Origin: Typhlomys cinereus
Taxonomy: Eukaryota > Chordata > Mammalia > Rodentia > Platacanthomyidae
DNA length: 64,000 nt
Direction of reading: 5' to 3'
NCBI GenBank assembly: GCA_023101885.1
Contig: JALPQD010000102.1
Coordinates: 1,858,971-1,922,970 of the forward strand
The position numbers and the translations under genes were made by a program. Below the pieces are notes generated by a model, which was not told the origin of the DNA, made no database searches, and saw only the letters and a list, made by a program, of their open reading frames with translations. This document shows positions 1 to 11,649 of this stretch, piece after piece (within the stretch, counting starts at the first letter, position 1; every line of letters starts with the position of its first letter).

Positions 1-210
1 TAAGATTGAATTCTGAAGTCCTGAGGGTTAGTTAGAACTTTAAAATTTGAATTTGGGTAGATGAGTGGGGCCACATAATTCAGCCATCTGCAAAGCTGTC
101 TTTCTGCTGACCTGTTACTTGGGTCTGGATGTGCACCCTGGCCCCATGTAGAAGTGTTTTTCTTCTTTTGAGGGCGAATAGTAGGGCCCTCACTACCCAG
201 GTGTGGCAGT

Positions 211-573
211 TTTTCTTTGCATGTTTCCTATGAATTCATGACAAAGTATTCATGGGAACAAGGAATTTTATTCTCCCTTACAATTGTCTGGTTATAATTG
301 CTAGTCCCGCTTTACAGGAGAACTCACACCAATATCAGGAGACAAGAGAGGTTATACATGGGCTCAGCACCACAGGACTGCCGAGAGAGGGACAAACCTC
401 ACTTGACAGACAGCATGTTTGTCTAAGTATGTCATATTACGGCACTACTTAACTAATTCTCTCCATCTTTTCCACCTGACCAGAGGATAATCCCACTTGC
501 CAGGGGCTGAGTTTCCCCCATCAAGTAGACATTCTCCTGCAGGCTTGCTCAAGGCTTAACCAACTGCTAATTC

Positions 574-604
<31 letters not shown>

Positions 605-960
605 TTATTATTATTTATTCAACTGTGTGCATATGCGTATGTATGTGTGTGTGTGTGTCTGTGTGCGTGTCTGTGTATGTGTAGAACCACGGACGAATTC
701 GTGAACCACCATGGACGCCTCCATCTCCTTCTGCCCCGGGATTCACAGGCTCCGCCCTACCAGGACCAGAAGCGCAGGCCGCCCCCGCTTCCACCTGGCG
801 TCTATACGTGGGATCTGGGATCCGAACTCAGGACCTTCTGCCTGCAAGGCGGAGGCTTAACTCCTGAGCCACCTCTCCAGCCCCCCAACTGCTAATTCTT
901 TACAAATGGCCCAGAGCTAGAACCTTCAGTTGTCAAGCTGACACTGGTATCTAAACATCA
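211..960. repeat. Unclassified rodent interspersed repeat, interrupted by a young SINE
   Basis: The right part (about 450-559 and 901-950) shares phrases with 28950-29130: a CTCCATCTT.TCCACCTG block and a terminal CAGTTGTCAAG.TGA.AC..GTATCTAA block. This makes it a copy of one interspersed family. A young SINE at 577-884 splits it. From memory the terminal block resembles a common rodent element of the unclassified (URR-like) or LTR-like kind, but I cannot name it. The left limit is a guess and no coding capacity is visible. Confidence 0.4.
577..884 (-). mobile_element. Young tRNA-derived SINE (B2/DIP-like), copy 1
   Basis: The sense strand runs from 884 down. It starts GGGGCTGGAGAGGTGGCTCAG, a Pol III A-box-like tRNA head, and continues with a TTCGGATCC region where a B box is expected. 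The body is GC-rich, followed by a CA-rich stretch and an A-rich tail with AATAAT runs (seen as the T run from 577). The flanks carry a 17-bp direct repeat, CCAACTGCTAATTCTTT, at 560-576 and 885-901. This is a target-site duplication of L1-mediated insertion. The open frame across it in the plus direction is a low-complexity artefact. Confidence 0.9.
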
Positions 961-2870
961 CACCAGAGAAATGCATATATGCACTAAACTTCACACGTTT
1001 ACAGACAACTTCCCTGGCTTGTCTCCAACCTTGTTCTTGTCTGTGGGTCCCTAAGATCAAGAACCTTGGTATAGATTCTGCTGCAACCACACAGACAAGG
1101 GATTCACTGATCAAAACGCATTAGCTAACTATTTGTAAGTCACAAAATTCAACAAGAAATGTTAGTACTAAACTACCAGTTTAGTGCACTCAACATTTGC
1201 ACAACTGAATGCAGCTCAGTGAAACACCTTTGCACTAGCACAATCAAACCTAAGCGCATGCCAGCAGTTTCGCTCAATGATTGGGGAAGTACTCTCTGCT
1301 TCCAAAGACATTTCCTGACCAAAGTTTCAGTCCAGAAACAACCGTGAGCCCAGGGTTTGGGAGTCCCCGAGTTAAGGCCTGCGAGGATGAGGTGTGGCCT
1401 GTGTTCCTGTGTTTTGGAATGATTGGCTCCCTCTGTGGCTACAGCATAGACAGACTGGGCTGTCTGACTGACTTTCTACATCGTCCTTATATGAACACCT
1501 CCTTCTGTGTGGGAGAACCCGAGAACATGGTTACCTGACACTGAGTCAGTACGTTTAAGTGTGAGATCTTGAACCGGTCCTGAAGTGAAGAGGATTGACA
1601 CCTGTATCACTGATAAGACAGAAAAATCCAAGCCAGAGTTTGTAGAAATGAGCCCGAAGGGGCCCTCTGCACTTTGTGTGGAATTCTCTGTAGAACACTC
1701 TGTGCTTGAATTAGTTTAGAACATTCTGATGACCCTGCTTTTCTCTTGTATGTCACATGAATGTGTCAGTCTGAGGCCAGTTATTTATTTTTTTTATTTT
1801 TACTTTTTTGTTGCTAGGTGGTGCACCACTCTGGTAGGGTTTATGAATCAGGAAAAAGTTATGTGGGTTCATTTCATTTCAGTGTTTTGAGGCATCGTAT
1901 GTTTCCTTCCAGTTTTTGTTTCACAGTTTATTTAGGTTTGATTTAAGTCCATTGTCAAAACAAAATTTATAGTGTTTATTCAAGGATATAATGAAACTGG
2001 AAATCACATAAAGCTCTGCATTATAGTGGTATATGGGAATTCTGAACAGAATTTAGTAAAGGGAAAAGAAAACATTCTAATGTTACAGAAAAAAATTTAA
2101 TTAAACTATAAATTTTTAATGAATTTGTAGTTTTGTGTGAGCATATTTTATTTCTGTTGTCTTTTTCTTCATTTGAAATATTATGTAGTTGTGAATCTAT
2201 GTCATTATAAATGTTTTTATTGGACTAAAAAATTAAGAAAAGCCAATATAATAAACTCCTATATAATAAACAAATTTGTTTAAGAAGGCAATTGGAGATC
2301 CAATATTTGAGGAATTAAAGAATTATCAATATTTTTATTTTTCTTAAATATGAAAGCTCGATGTGCAGTTTTTTCAGTCATTTAATGAACTCTTAATTGT
2401 CTGTGTTATTTAGATAAATTACAAATAGACAAAAGTCATTTTTTTCAATAAGACTATCGAGAATAGGTTTATAAATTAGGTGCTACATGAAATAATTACT
2501 CCAAGCAACTCTTGCAGACTAGACAATGATCAGCTTTTAAGATAAGCTTTAGTCAGCTTTTATTTATCTTGAATCAACCATTCAAAAACACATATTGGTT
2601 CAACTTTAATCAACTTTTTACTAAACAGTTGCCAGCTTTTAAACTTAGAAATGGCAATACTATTTACAGTTTTGTATGTAGGTGGCAAGAATTGTGATGT
2701 GATTTTGGGGAAAAATGTCTTCAGCATTTAGTCAGATTCTATTTGCCCCTAATGTCTTTTGTTTTCTGTTCTAGGAGTCTCATTGCATTCAGAATGTAAG
2801 TGATTTTTTTTATGCCAAATAACATAAATTCTGAGTATTGTGCAGTGGACACGTGGACGGATGTTTCCTT
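961..2870. other. Anonymous sequence, no feature recognised
   Basis: AT-rich sequence, strongly so at 1950-2700. There are no open frames longer than about 85 codons and no splice-flanked coding signal that I recognise. Nothing identifiable was found here. Confidence 0.5.
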
Positions 2871-2879
2871 TCCCTTTGA

Positions 2880-3120
2880 CAGAATAGCAGAAGTAATTTT
2901 ATGGGATTTGAAGTCAAAGTGACCTGATTTTAATCCCAATTTTGCTGCTTGACTTTGGGTCACTGGTTGGGTCACCTTAGCTCTCTAAGGCTCAGTTTCT
3001 TCATCTGTAAAATAAAAATATTAATGATAAAAAATAATCATCTCACTGTGTTGTAAGGATTCAGCGTGATCACAGATGCGCTAAACTGTAAACGTGACCC
3101 TGGGTACCACTACTACTTAT
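2880..3120 (+). repeat. MIR element
   Basis: The core follows the MIR consensus order: a 'GACTTTGGGTCAC' block, then 'CTCAGTTTCTTCATCTGTAAAAT', then an AT-rich stretch, then 'TGTTGTAAGGATT', and a diverged tail. MIRs are ancient tRNA-derived SINEs shared by all mammals. No target-site duplication is visible, as expected for their age. Confidence 0.85.
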
Positions 3121-4746
3121 TGTATGATACTAAAGGAGGGAGATTTATCAGGTGAGCAGATGGAAGGGATGAATTCAGAAAGCTGGGGAAGGGAGTGGTA
3201 CAGTAAAATCACTACTGAAAAGCAGATCTGAAGCAATCAGGAACAATTCAGAAGAATTCAAGAAGCTTCCTATTTCTTGCCAGCTCATTTTATTAAAGTA
3301 TAACAGGGGAGTCAGTTTTGCTACTTGGCATGTTCTGATCATTTGTAAAGAAAATGCTTAACAGCTGTTGCTCTGGGAGACAGATGGATGGATGACATTT
3401 ATAATCATATTTTTTTTTTTCTGGGGGAGAAACTGAGGCACCCAGTGGCTAATTGTTTCCCCTAGTCTTCCGAACTCACAGAGCATCAAATCTGAAAACA
3501 CAGTTCACAAACGTCTTTTACCTTTCGGTTATGTGTTGCAGAAAGGAATTGCCAGTGGATGAGATGACCAGTGAAGGGAGACTTGCTGAAGAGCCATGCT
3601 TTTGTGTTTGGCACAGATGGGCAACTACGGTGCTTCCCGGCACCTCTCTCTCTTTCAGTCACCCACCCTCAAGTGACAGCTTTTTGCATCGTCTTGTCTA
3701 ATTAAACCATAAACAGAGAGTGCCAGCTATCTGCTTGCATGACACCTCTGAATATTAAGTAGCTTTTATAATTAATTATTTTTTTCAAAAGGCTTGATCC
3801 TCCATAATTAAATAAGCCGTCGTGAATTAGCAGTAGGTTAGCATGGTAAAGGGACTGAAAAAAACTTGGACTTGGCTGTGAGGGAAGACCTCTGCATTCA
3901 ATGGGGCGTCTCTGTGGATTGCTCCTCAGTGATCTGCATGTGCCCACAGTGCGTTTCTTCTTTTCTCTATATTCCTGTGCACCCAAGTGGAACCAATTGC
4001 TTTTGTACAGGGTGAGATATAAAAATGCAGATTTGCTTAAATAACTTATGGCCCAACCAGGCGGTCTGTGTAAAACACAAGACTCTGCTGCAAGCAGCTG
4101 TCTGGATTCATGCTGTCCTCTGGGTTGTGACCATGATGCTGCTCAATAACTTGTGTCTTTTTGTGCGGATGGAGACACTGAGACCAGATCATGGATGTTG
4201 GTAAGATGTGAAAATCAAAGGCATTGGAAAGAGTGCTGTAGATCACATGGGAGTGTGTCCTGGAGAGCTTGTGGGGTTGTGCTGAGCTGCCTTCCCATGC
4301 CCCAGAGGATCACCCAGTATGTCCAGAGCAGTCTGTACTTTCTACCCTGAAGGATCCACTGACTGGGGAAGTGGGACACAGAGTTGCTTCTGTTGGAGAG
4401 TAGCTCAGAATGTAGTTTGGCTTGTTTGGCGTGGGTTGTTCAGCCTTAGCCTGTGGAAATCCACGTTCTTTGCTGCTCAAACTGAATAGCTCAAGTGCTT
4501 AGTTAGTGCTCCTTACATCTGATCCCATTCCCTTTCCTTCTTCTGCTGTCTCTGTCCCTGTCTTTCTTTCCCCTTGGTCACTTGTCCTGAATTTGCATGC
4601 TTGTTGGGTGACCATTAGCGCCCTCTTGCTGAGATTCCCACTTTGAAAACAGTGGGATTGTATATCATAGAAATTCTGTATCAAGTATGATAGAAGTTTA
4701 GATCTTGCTGACGTCTTGGGAATTCTGGATCAACTAGAAGAATCTT
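3121..4746. other. Anonymous sequence, no feature recognised
   Basis: Mixed-composition unique-looking sequence. Open frames are short (under 100 codons) and overlap on both strands without codon-like character. No repeat family was recognised. Confidence 0.45.
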
Positions 4747-4761
4747 AAAGATTTCTGACCT

Positions 4762-5062
4762 TAGAAGCTAGGGATTAACAGCCACAATAGTGTTCCTATA
4801 CTTAAGGGGAACACAAGAAAGAGTTCTAGGAAATGCCACTGAGTCCTTACACCTCATCAGAGAGGAGGACCCAGAGGAAAGTTTGACATACACATTAAAG
4901 GATGTTCCAGGGATGGGGGAGGGGAAGAAGGCATTGGGAGATAGGGAAGGAGGGGGGAAAGGAAAGAGGAAAAGGGGGGAGGGAGTAAGGGGGTCCAGGG
5001 ATGGGTGGAGGGAGGGAGGAGATTGGTGTACCTATTAAGTTTGTATGAGTGCAAATAAAAAA
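4762..5062 (+). mobile_element. 5'-truncated L1, 3' UTR only
   Basis: This matches the last 300 bp of L1-B (about 36810-37081): the 'CACA.TAGTGTTCCTATAC.TAAGGGGAACAC' block, the G-rich polypurine run, then 'TAAGTTTGTATGAGTGCAAATAAAAAA'. Imperfect flanking duplications (AAAGATTTCTGACCT at 4747-4761 and AAAGATTCTGACTCT from 5063) fit a target-site duplication. It is a dead insertion with no ORF. Confidence 0.85.
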
Positions 5063-5449
5063 AAAGATTCTGACTCTGTGATCTGTCTCAGGGCTTTGGC
5101 TTTTTGCACTGTGAGACTAGAAGTGCTGATTTGCTTAGTAACATTAGTAGTGACTACAATGATAACATCAATAGCAATTATTATGTGTTGAGTGATGTAT
5201 GCTGTATACATTGTTATCTTTTGAATGTTTTTTTAAAACAGATAATAAATGTACATTGCTCAAAATCTAAGACTTCTTTATTAAATAATTTCCCTTTTCC
5301 ACTCATAGCTATCATCTCTCTGAATAAATGATTATTGTCATTTATTTCAGCTATACCTTCTGAGAGACTTTTTATGTATAGCAACCTGAATGTCTGTCAT
5401 ACATTCTCGGTTTCATAGCACAAATACGATCATATCACACACTCCTTTC

Positions 5450-5600
5450 AGCAGTCCGATGTAGACAGGATATTTTACTTCATTTTACAATTAGGCTGGA
5501 GTCCTAGCTGAATAGCTTGCTCAGGGCCACCTCATGAATGGATCAGCTAAGATCTTCATCCCCAGGTTTTGGGCCTGGCTCCCGCTGGCCCTGATTCCCC
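5450..5600 (-). repeat. Probable MIR element
   Basis: In the plus direction the order 'ATTTTACAATTAGGCTGGAG..CTTGCTCAGGGCCACCTCATGAATGGAT..' matches the reverse complement of the MIR core (ATTTTACAGATGAGGAAACTGAGG..CTTGCCCAAGGTCACACAGC..). It is diverged and has no clear ends. Confidence 0.55.
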
Positions 5601-5934
5601 ATTCTCTGGGGACTCAGTGCCATACTGACTTCCAGCCAAAGACTCCAACAGCAATGTGGCAAAGCTTATGCAGTTTTACAAGAGCTGGCACATCTTTCTT
5701 CACGAAGAAATGACTTTGGAAATTGTGGTCAGATGTATGCAATCTGAAATCAGCCATGTTACCTGTTTTTCAGTGTGCAGGACATTTGTATTGTGCAACA
5801 AATCTCCAGAATTCCTTTCACCTCATGACTTTCGATTTCTGGGGACATCGAATTGCTTTACCCAGGCGTATGCAATCTACACTCTTCTCTTGGTATGCAT
5901 GAGTCTGATTTTGCTGGTTACCTAAGATAACAGG

Positions 5935-6280
5935 AATGACTTTGTCATTTTATGACAGGCTCGTTTCACATAATGTGAAATTCCATCAAGTTTTATCTGT
6001 ATCATGATATATGTGTCAGAATTTCCTTTTTCCTTAAAATATGTTAAGGCTGACTAATACTCTATTGAATATATATAGTACCTCATTTTGTTCATACATT
6101 CCTCTAACTGGTATACATTTGGGTAGCTACCACCTCTTAGTTTTATGAATAATGCTGCTATGAATTTGGTTGTGTTAGTCGCCTGTGCAATTTTACCATT
6201 TTACATCCCCTTCAACTGTGGTCAAGGTGTCTACTTTGTCTCTATCCTTGTCAACACTTATCATTTTCTGTTGTTTTAAA
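5935..6280 (-). mobile_element. Ancient L1 fragment (3' end of ORF2)
   Basis: The plus strand reads like the reverse complement of the terminal ORF2 region of old mammalian L1s. In order there are a 'CTTTGTCATTTTATGACAGGCT' block, 'GTGTCAGAATTTCCTTTTTCCTTA', 'GGCTGACTAATACTCTATTG', 'AATAATGCTGCTATGAA' and 'CTTGTCAACACTTATCATTTTCTG'. It is much more diverged than L1-A and L1-B. No reading frame survives. Confidence 0.75.
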
Positions 6281-6316
6281 TTAATTTTAAACTATTATTT
6301 TATTGTTAATTTGTGT

Positions 6317-6318
6317 GT

Positions 6319-6354
<36 letters not shown>
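6317..6354 (+). repeat. (TG)n microsatellite
   Basis: An almost pure TG dinucleotide tract that leads into a SINE-like remnant. Confidence 0.95.
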
Positions 6355-6355
6355 T

Positions 6356-6530
6356 GTGAGATGTATTTGTGGGTACCTGTATCACAGTGTACATATGGAG
6401 ATCTGAGGATAAATTCGTGGGATTGATTCTCTCCGAGCTCTATGTGGGTTTTAGGGATTCAATTCAGGTTGTTGTATATGTGTGGCAAGTGCCTTTACCC
6501 ATTGAGTCCTCTTGCTGGTTTCTCCCCTCC
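6356..6530 (-). repeat. Old B2/B4-like SINE remnant
   Basis: The plus strand shows a TG tract, 'TATGGAGATCTGAGGATAA', 'TATGTGGGTTTTAGGGATTCAATTCAGGTTG' and 'GGCAAGTGCCTTTACCCATTGAG'. This is the reverse complement of the head of rodent tRNA-derived SINEs. It is too decayed to name the subfamily. Confidence 0.45.
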
Positions 6531-6585
6531 CCGCCAAATAACTGCCACTAACTGCATATCCACTCCCGTAACTAAATTAAACGAA

Positions 6586-6942
6586 ACTTCTCCTCCCCTC
6601 CCCCTCAATTCCCCTCCCTTCTCCTCCCCTCCCCCTCCCCTCCCCCTCCCCCCCCCTCCTTCCCTTCCCCTCCATTTCCTCACTTCCATCCTCCACTTCC
6701 TTCTCTCCCCTCCCCCTCCCTACCCCCTCCCTTCCCCTTCCCCCCTCCCCTTTCCCTCCCCCTCCCTTCCCCTTCCCCCCTCCCCCTCTCCTCCCCCCTC
6801 CCTCCCCTCCCCTCCCTTTCCATCTCTCCTCCCCTTCCCTTCCATCTCCCCTCCCCTCTCCTTCCATCTCCCCTCCCTTCCCCTCTTCTCCCTTTCCCTT
6901 CTCTCCTCTCCTTTCTTCTTTTCTCTTTTCTATTCTTTTTTA
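6586..6942. repeat. Polypyrimidine/polypurine tract
   Basis: About 350 nt are almost entirely C and T on the plus strand, with many CCCCTCC units and a T-richer end. It is a low-complexity tract able to form intramolecular triplex (H-DNA) in principle. The proline- and serine-rich open frame running through it is an artefact of composition. It lies immediately left of a truncated L1 3' UTR. Confidence 0.95.
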
Positions 6943-6986
6943 AGTTGTCATGCAAATGCATGTAAGGTAGCATTTTTTTTTAACAT

Positions 6987-7807
6987 TTTTTATTGTCTCT
7001 GCTCATACAAACTTAATTGGTGCACTGGTTCCCTCCCTCTCTTCTCCTGCCCCCCCCATCCCTCTGCTCCTCCTCCCCTCACCCCTCCCTCTCCACCCCC
7101 AGTGCCTCCCCTCCCCCAATCCCTGGAGAATCCTTTAATGTGCATGCCAAACTCTTCTCTGGGTCCTCCTCTCCGATGACGTACAAGGACCCAGCGGCAT
7201 TTCCCTGAACCCTTTCTTGTGTTCCCCTTAAGCATAGGAACACTACTGTGGCTGTCAATCCCTTGCCTCCAAGGATCTTGGTGCCTTTAGCAAATGCTAG
7301 ACTTTGTGAGGTCAATAGTGTGTTGGATATTGCGCAGGGCATGCAAAGTCCAATTATGATTGCTTCGGCCCTAACTTGTGTGGAGTATCTTGCAAATCAT
7401 TGCTCTTCCCATCCTTGTGCTCTTACAATCTTACCGCCCCCTCTTCTGCAAATTTCCCTGAGCTTCAGGATGGGGAGAGATTAGTCTGGCCTAGTTCTAG
7501 GTGGTTAATATAGAGTCTCTGAAGTTCTGGATTATGGTTTGTTGATTTTCTTTTGTGGTTTTGCTGCTCCTGCAATGCCCTTCACTCCATCCTGATGGGT
7601 ATTGGATATCACCCCCTGGCCAGAGATAAAAAGCTGTTAAACTAGAGTCTTGTTATAAGCGTATATGCAAAGGTAGATGTAATAAAAGTAGGAAACCACA
7701 GTGAGGAAGGGGTCAATACCCATTTGCAAAATGGTTACTTATTATCTGCCAGACTATATGCCCTCCCCTTCTGGTGAGATCACACTCCCTCAGTTGTAAA
7801 TGATCAG
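6987..7807 (-). mobile_element. 5'-truncated L1, 3' UTR
   Basis: It aligns along its whole length with the 3' UTR of L1-A (21091-21930). Landmarks are the 'GCTCATACAAACTTAAT' end, the C-rich run (polypurine on the sense strand), 'CTTAAGCATAGGAACACTACTGTGGCTG', and the 'CTGGCCAGAGA.AAAAAGCTGTTAAACT' block. Similarity stops at about 7807. The flanks GCATTTTTTTTTAACA (6970-6985) and GCATTTTTTTTAAACA (from 7808) look like a target-site duplication. Confidence 0.88.
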
Positions 7808-7823
7808 GCATTTTTTTTTAAAC

Positions 7824-8480
7824 ATGCTTAACCCCATTTCTTAATTCTGGGTTGGGCCTATTTGCCATTGTTCTCAGGTTCTTCTTGAAGGCAGGGAAAG
7901 TCCTGTGGTGGAGCAACCAGCCCAGAGACCATGGGAGGGTGATGATGCAGCTCCGTGTCTCAGGCTACACCCTCCGCCTGCCCAGGCCCCTGGTGACCTT
8001 ACTGTGTTTTTTAGTTCAGCTGGATCTTCTTGCTTTCCCTAATCTTTGCTAAAAATTCAAAAAATACCCTCAACACAAAGGGGCATTTCCCACCTCACGG
8101 GGACTCCCACCCTCCGTCTCCCTGCACAGCTGCTGGAGATATTCAGGTGAGCCGCCTCTTAAACACTTTTACCTGTTAATTCAAGTGATCACTAGCCGCC
8201 CTCCACCTTTACAGTGTCCTTTAAAAATATCCTCAGTGGGAGAAGATGTGAACGTCTCTCTCACATTATATCGTCGCTATAGACATCCTCTTCTTCATAC
8301 ATCTTCCGCAGACGCCTCAGGGCGGTGACTGCTTTCACGGTTTAGACCAAAAGTTTTTTCTCTACATATCTGAAGCTCCTGCTGAACTTGTTGGCTCTAC
8401 CTGAGGCTGTCATCCCAACCCTAGAGCAGTTTGCGGGGTGTCGGGAGTGATGGTTGATGCCTGGTTCCCCTCAGCTCTAA
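7824..8480. other. Anonymous sequence
   Basis: Mixed composition with no recognised repeat and no convincing open frame. Confidence 0.4.
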
Positions 8481-8489
8481 GTGGAACAA

Positions 8490-8675
8490 CTCGGAATGGC
8501 CTTTAGGATCAGCTAAAGAGTTTGCTGTTATTACATTGTGGCATGGCTTCTTCCCCTGCTGCCCAATGTTGCTTCCCCATTGATTATTTAGGTATCGATC
8601 CTAACAGAGCTTCCAATAAAGGCCTAGCATGCAAATTTCATTCCAGTCTGCTTCACATATGATAAACCTTTTATT
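8490..8675 (+). repeat. Possible old LTR 3' end
   Basis: A 'CTTCTTCCCCTGCTGCCCAATGTTGCTTCCCC' stretch is followed by an AATAAAGG signal and 'CCAGTCTGCTTC'. This is the usual layout of the R/U5 end of old mammalian LTRs. I recognise the pattern but not the family, and no internal retroviral sequence is seen. Confidence 0.3.
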
Positions 8676-8723
8676 ATAGGAATTTAAGAGACGAGTTAGG
8701 TCTTTCAAAAAAAATTGCAGCAA

Positions 8724-8961
8724 GGGTATAGGGAGATAGATAGGTGTTTAAAGTATTTGCCTCACAAGCAAAAGGACCTAAGTTCATAACCCAAACTCCA
8801 CATAAAAATGCAGGGCTGAAATGACTGCAGCCTCCATTTCTGCCCTGGAAAACAGAGCCTGGGAAAACCCAGAGCAAAGTAATAAGGAAGCAGAGCAATG
8901 CAGGATGATTCCCGATGTCATCCTTGGGCCTCACAGGCACACACACTCAAGTACTCTCTGT

Positions 8962-9000
<39 letters not shown>
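8724..9000 (+). mobile_element. Older tRNA-derived SINE family, copy a
   Basis: It shares the order 'GCCTCACAAGCAAAAGGACC.AAGTTCA', 'CCACATAAAAATGC', 'TTTCTGCCCTGGAA', 'CAGAGCAAAGTAATAAGGA' and 'GATGTCATCCTTGGGCCT' with copies near 39126, 40172, 52826, 60848 and 62598. It ends in a CA tract. Short flanking repeats TTGCAGCAA (8715-8723) and TTGCAACAA (9001-9009) fit a target-site duplication. Confidence 0.8.
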
Positions 9001-9001
<1 letters not shown>

Positions 9002-9009
9002 TGCAACAA

Positions 9010-10640
9010 AAATTTTGTCTTCGTGTGTTATTCCTTTATATTTTAAAAAATTTTGAAACATTTAAGTTTGTTAGTTTGTATACATATGTAATACACACAA
9101 ATGTATTTTTATATGTAATAATGTCACACACAAATATGTACACTCATACATTTCCAGTAAACTTGCAGTATCTCAATAAGTACTTTAACTGGGACCATTT
9201 AGAAAAATTATCTTATTAATTCGTTAGTCTTTTTCATTCTTTCCTCATCCATTCACAGTCATTATTATAAAAGAGAGAAGAGAACATTTTGTGTTTGGGA
9301 AGAAAAGGGATGATTGGTGAGAATTAGGTGATGGAATATAGTTATTGTTTGTAGAGATTAAATCTTGGAATATACAAAATATCAAAATAGAAGAAATAAG
9401 ATAAAATGATAAGCATCCCTGAATATCTTACCCATGACTGATGGTCATCAATGAATTCTCATCTTTGATATTTTCAAATCTGAAACAAACTGTTATAGAC
9501 AGGGCACTGTTGTCCTCTTCCTGCTCGGTGCCTGGCTGGGTCACTAGCGAGCACACAGCAGCCTCTGGTGCTCAGATCACAAACCAGGCACATGTGCAGG
9601 GTTAAGTGCCCAGGTTCCTGTGTGATTCCGGGTGCACAGGGGGAAGAGCTAAATGTGGAAAGCAGAACAGGCACTTACCTTGATGGAGTCAGAAAGGTAC
9701 CAATTGAATTACAGTCAGTGAAACTTCCCTAAGTAAACGCTTTGGGAAAACAGTGTTTTTATGATAAAATCAGTCACATTTAAAAAGTCTTCAGAATTTA
9801 TAGAAGTTGTTTGGTTATGAAAGGGGAGTTGGAGTTCATGATGAAGTCACAAATGACTCTCATATTTCCAGGGATGTTTTTTCCTCCTCCTTCTCTGTTG
9901 TAGAAAACTGATTGCTGAGCAATAGAGACTTCTTATCAGATGCTCCCAGGTGACGTTGTCCTTTAAACAGTCGCTCCAACACTTTCCTTCCTCTCGATCA
10001 CATCTCCTGTGATTATTTGGAGTTATATCATATCTGGTTTGACAATTGCAGATGCCTCCTAACTACTCTTCCAGTCCCACCCCAGCCAGCCTTAGATTAC
10101 GGAGCGTCAACAAAGGCGAATCTGGCTCAGCGTCACTCCATCAGAAACCCACCTTGGCATTTCTTTGCTGCTCATAGAATCACCCCAGGACCTCCACATG
10201 CCAGCTGTGCTTGGCCTTCTACTTCATGAAGCCTCTATTCTAGACTCACACTGTGTATTTCAGCAATGCTGGAAACTCAATATTGGTAACTTCTTTCAAG
10301 AAACCTCCCATCAACACTTCTGTTTTTGTATAAATTCCCAACACCACTGAATTCTGTGTCCAGGCTTCAAATTAATATCTGCCTTTAGTCAATGCTTAGC
10401 AATGTTTATTGGCTGGCAGATCAAAATTAGGAAAAACACTGAACTTCTCTGCAAACTCTAAGGAGAGGTATGACCAGACCTAAGTACTCTATGCATAGAG
10501 AATGGGTGACATGGGATGGGGGCGTCTCCAACGCAGGCGCAAGAGATATTTTGTTCATTTGTAGTGATTTCTTTAAGAAGGAGTAGGACAGGACACCTGT
10601 TCAGTTATTATCATAATGCTTTTCCTCTTCTGTTTTTAAG
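9010..10640. other. Anonymous sequence
   Basis: No repeat family or gene recognised. An AAG|GTAAGT-type donor motif exists on the minus strand near 9680, but without a credible exon around it. Confidence 0.45.
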
Positions 10641-10644
10641 TTGC

Positions 10645-10645
10645 A

Positions 10646-10687
<42 letters not shown>

Positions 10688-10815
10688 GTCATAAGACAAC
10701 TTATGGGGTTGCAGGGCTAGTTCTTTCCTTGCACTGTATGGCTTTTAAGGATTAAGCTGAGGTCATCGCGTTGGTGGCAAGTGTGCTGCCCACTGAGCCA
10801 TCTGGTTGGTTTTCT
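10645..10815 (-). repeat. SINE remnant with (TG)n tail
   Basis: A TG tract (about 10651-10686) leads into 'GTCATAAGACAACTTATGGGGTTG', then 'GGATTAAGCTGAGGTCAT' and 'GGCAAGTGTGCTGCCCACTGAGCCATCT'. This is the reverse complement of a rodent tRNA-derived SINE body and head. The subfamily is uncertain. Confidence 0.5.
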
Positions 10816-10904
10816 GTGCTCTTTCCGTCTTTCTCTCTCTTTTTAATTTCTCCACCCATTGCTAGTGTCTGAAGATATATTTTATGTTTTAGATAACCTT
10901 GTTA

Positions 10905-11010
10905 AAAGGAAAGGGGAAAGAGGAGGAGGGAGTAGGGGATTGAGGGAGAGGTGGAGGGAGGGAGGGGAATAGGGTACTTATCAACTTTATACGAGTGGAA
11001 GAAATAAATA
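10905..11010 (+). mobile_element. Very short 5'-truncated L1 3' end
   Basis: A G-rich polypurine run (GGGAAAGAGGAGGAGGGAG..) is followed by 'TACTTATCAACTTTATACGAGTG' and an AATAAAAAAA tail. This matches the terminal layout of L1-B. Only about 100 bp are present. Confidence 0.7.
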
Positions 11011-11649
11011 AAAAAAATCTTAACCAAAAAAAAGTAATATAGAAAAGAGGTAGAAAAAAATCTATAGATGCCCCAAATAAATTTTGGCTGAAAGAGGAGT
11101 GGGAACAGAGAAGACAAGTATAGTGGTCTGTTAATTAAGTTTGGTATCAGCAGTTTCACAATCAGCTGTAAATCAAGGCTTGCATTATGCAAGGCACATT
11201 GGCTTGGTGCATAAATCTAGTAACAATATTGCTTCTCAAATAAAGTGCAAGTTCAAGATGGGAAGTGAACCCAAATGGGAAAATATAAAGAGTTAGGTAT
11301 GTCCCAGGGCTCCATCCTCCTCAGTGCTTGTCAATCATGCATAAGATATTGAGTTCATTTTTTCATGTATGGATCACACTCTGTGTAAAATATTTATGGC
11401 TTCTGTAACTAATTTGAGAAGTTCAAGGTGAATGCTAAACCACACAATATTTATATTGTAAGTAGGCCACCTGTGCTAGAACAAGCCCCTATCAACATTT
11501 CCTCATTTTGAATTCATAACGTTTCGACATTTTCTGTGCTTTGTTAAAAATATGTCCTAATGCCAATGAGATCACTTCAGCATTTTTGCTCATTGTTTTT
11601 CACAGTAGAGACTTGGGAGCTGTGTTGGAATAACGTGGGATTTTTCCCC

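Noticed and set aside
6442..7179. 245-codon open frame, the longest outside L1-A and L1-B
   Set aside because: It runs through a polypyrimidine tract and an L1 3' UTR. The Pro/Ser/Leu-rich product is a composition artefact.
9474..9700. Possible minus-strand exon with an AAG|GTAAGT donor near 9680
   Set aside because: No matching acceptor with a polypyrimidine tract and no recognisable protein sequence. A single donor motif is expected by chance.
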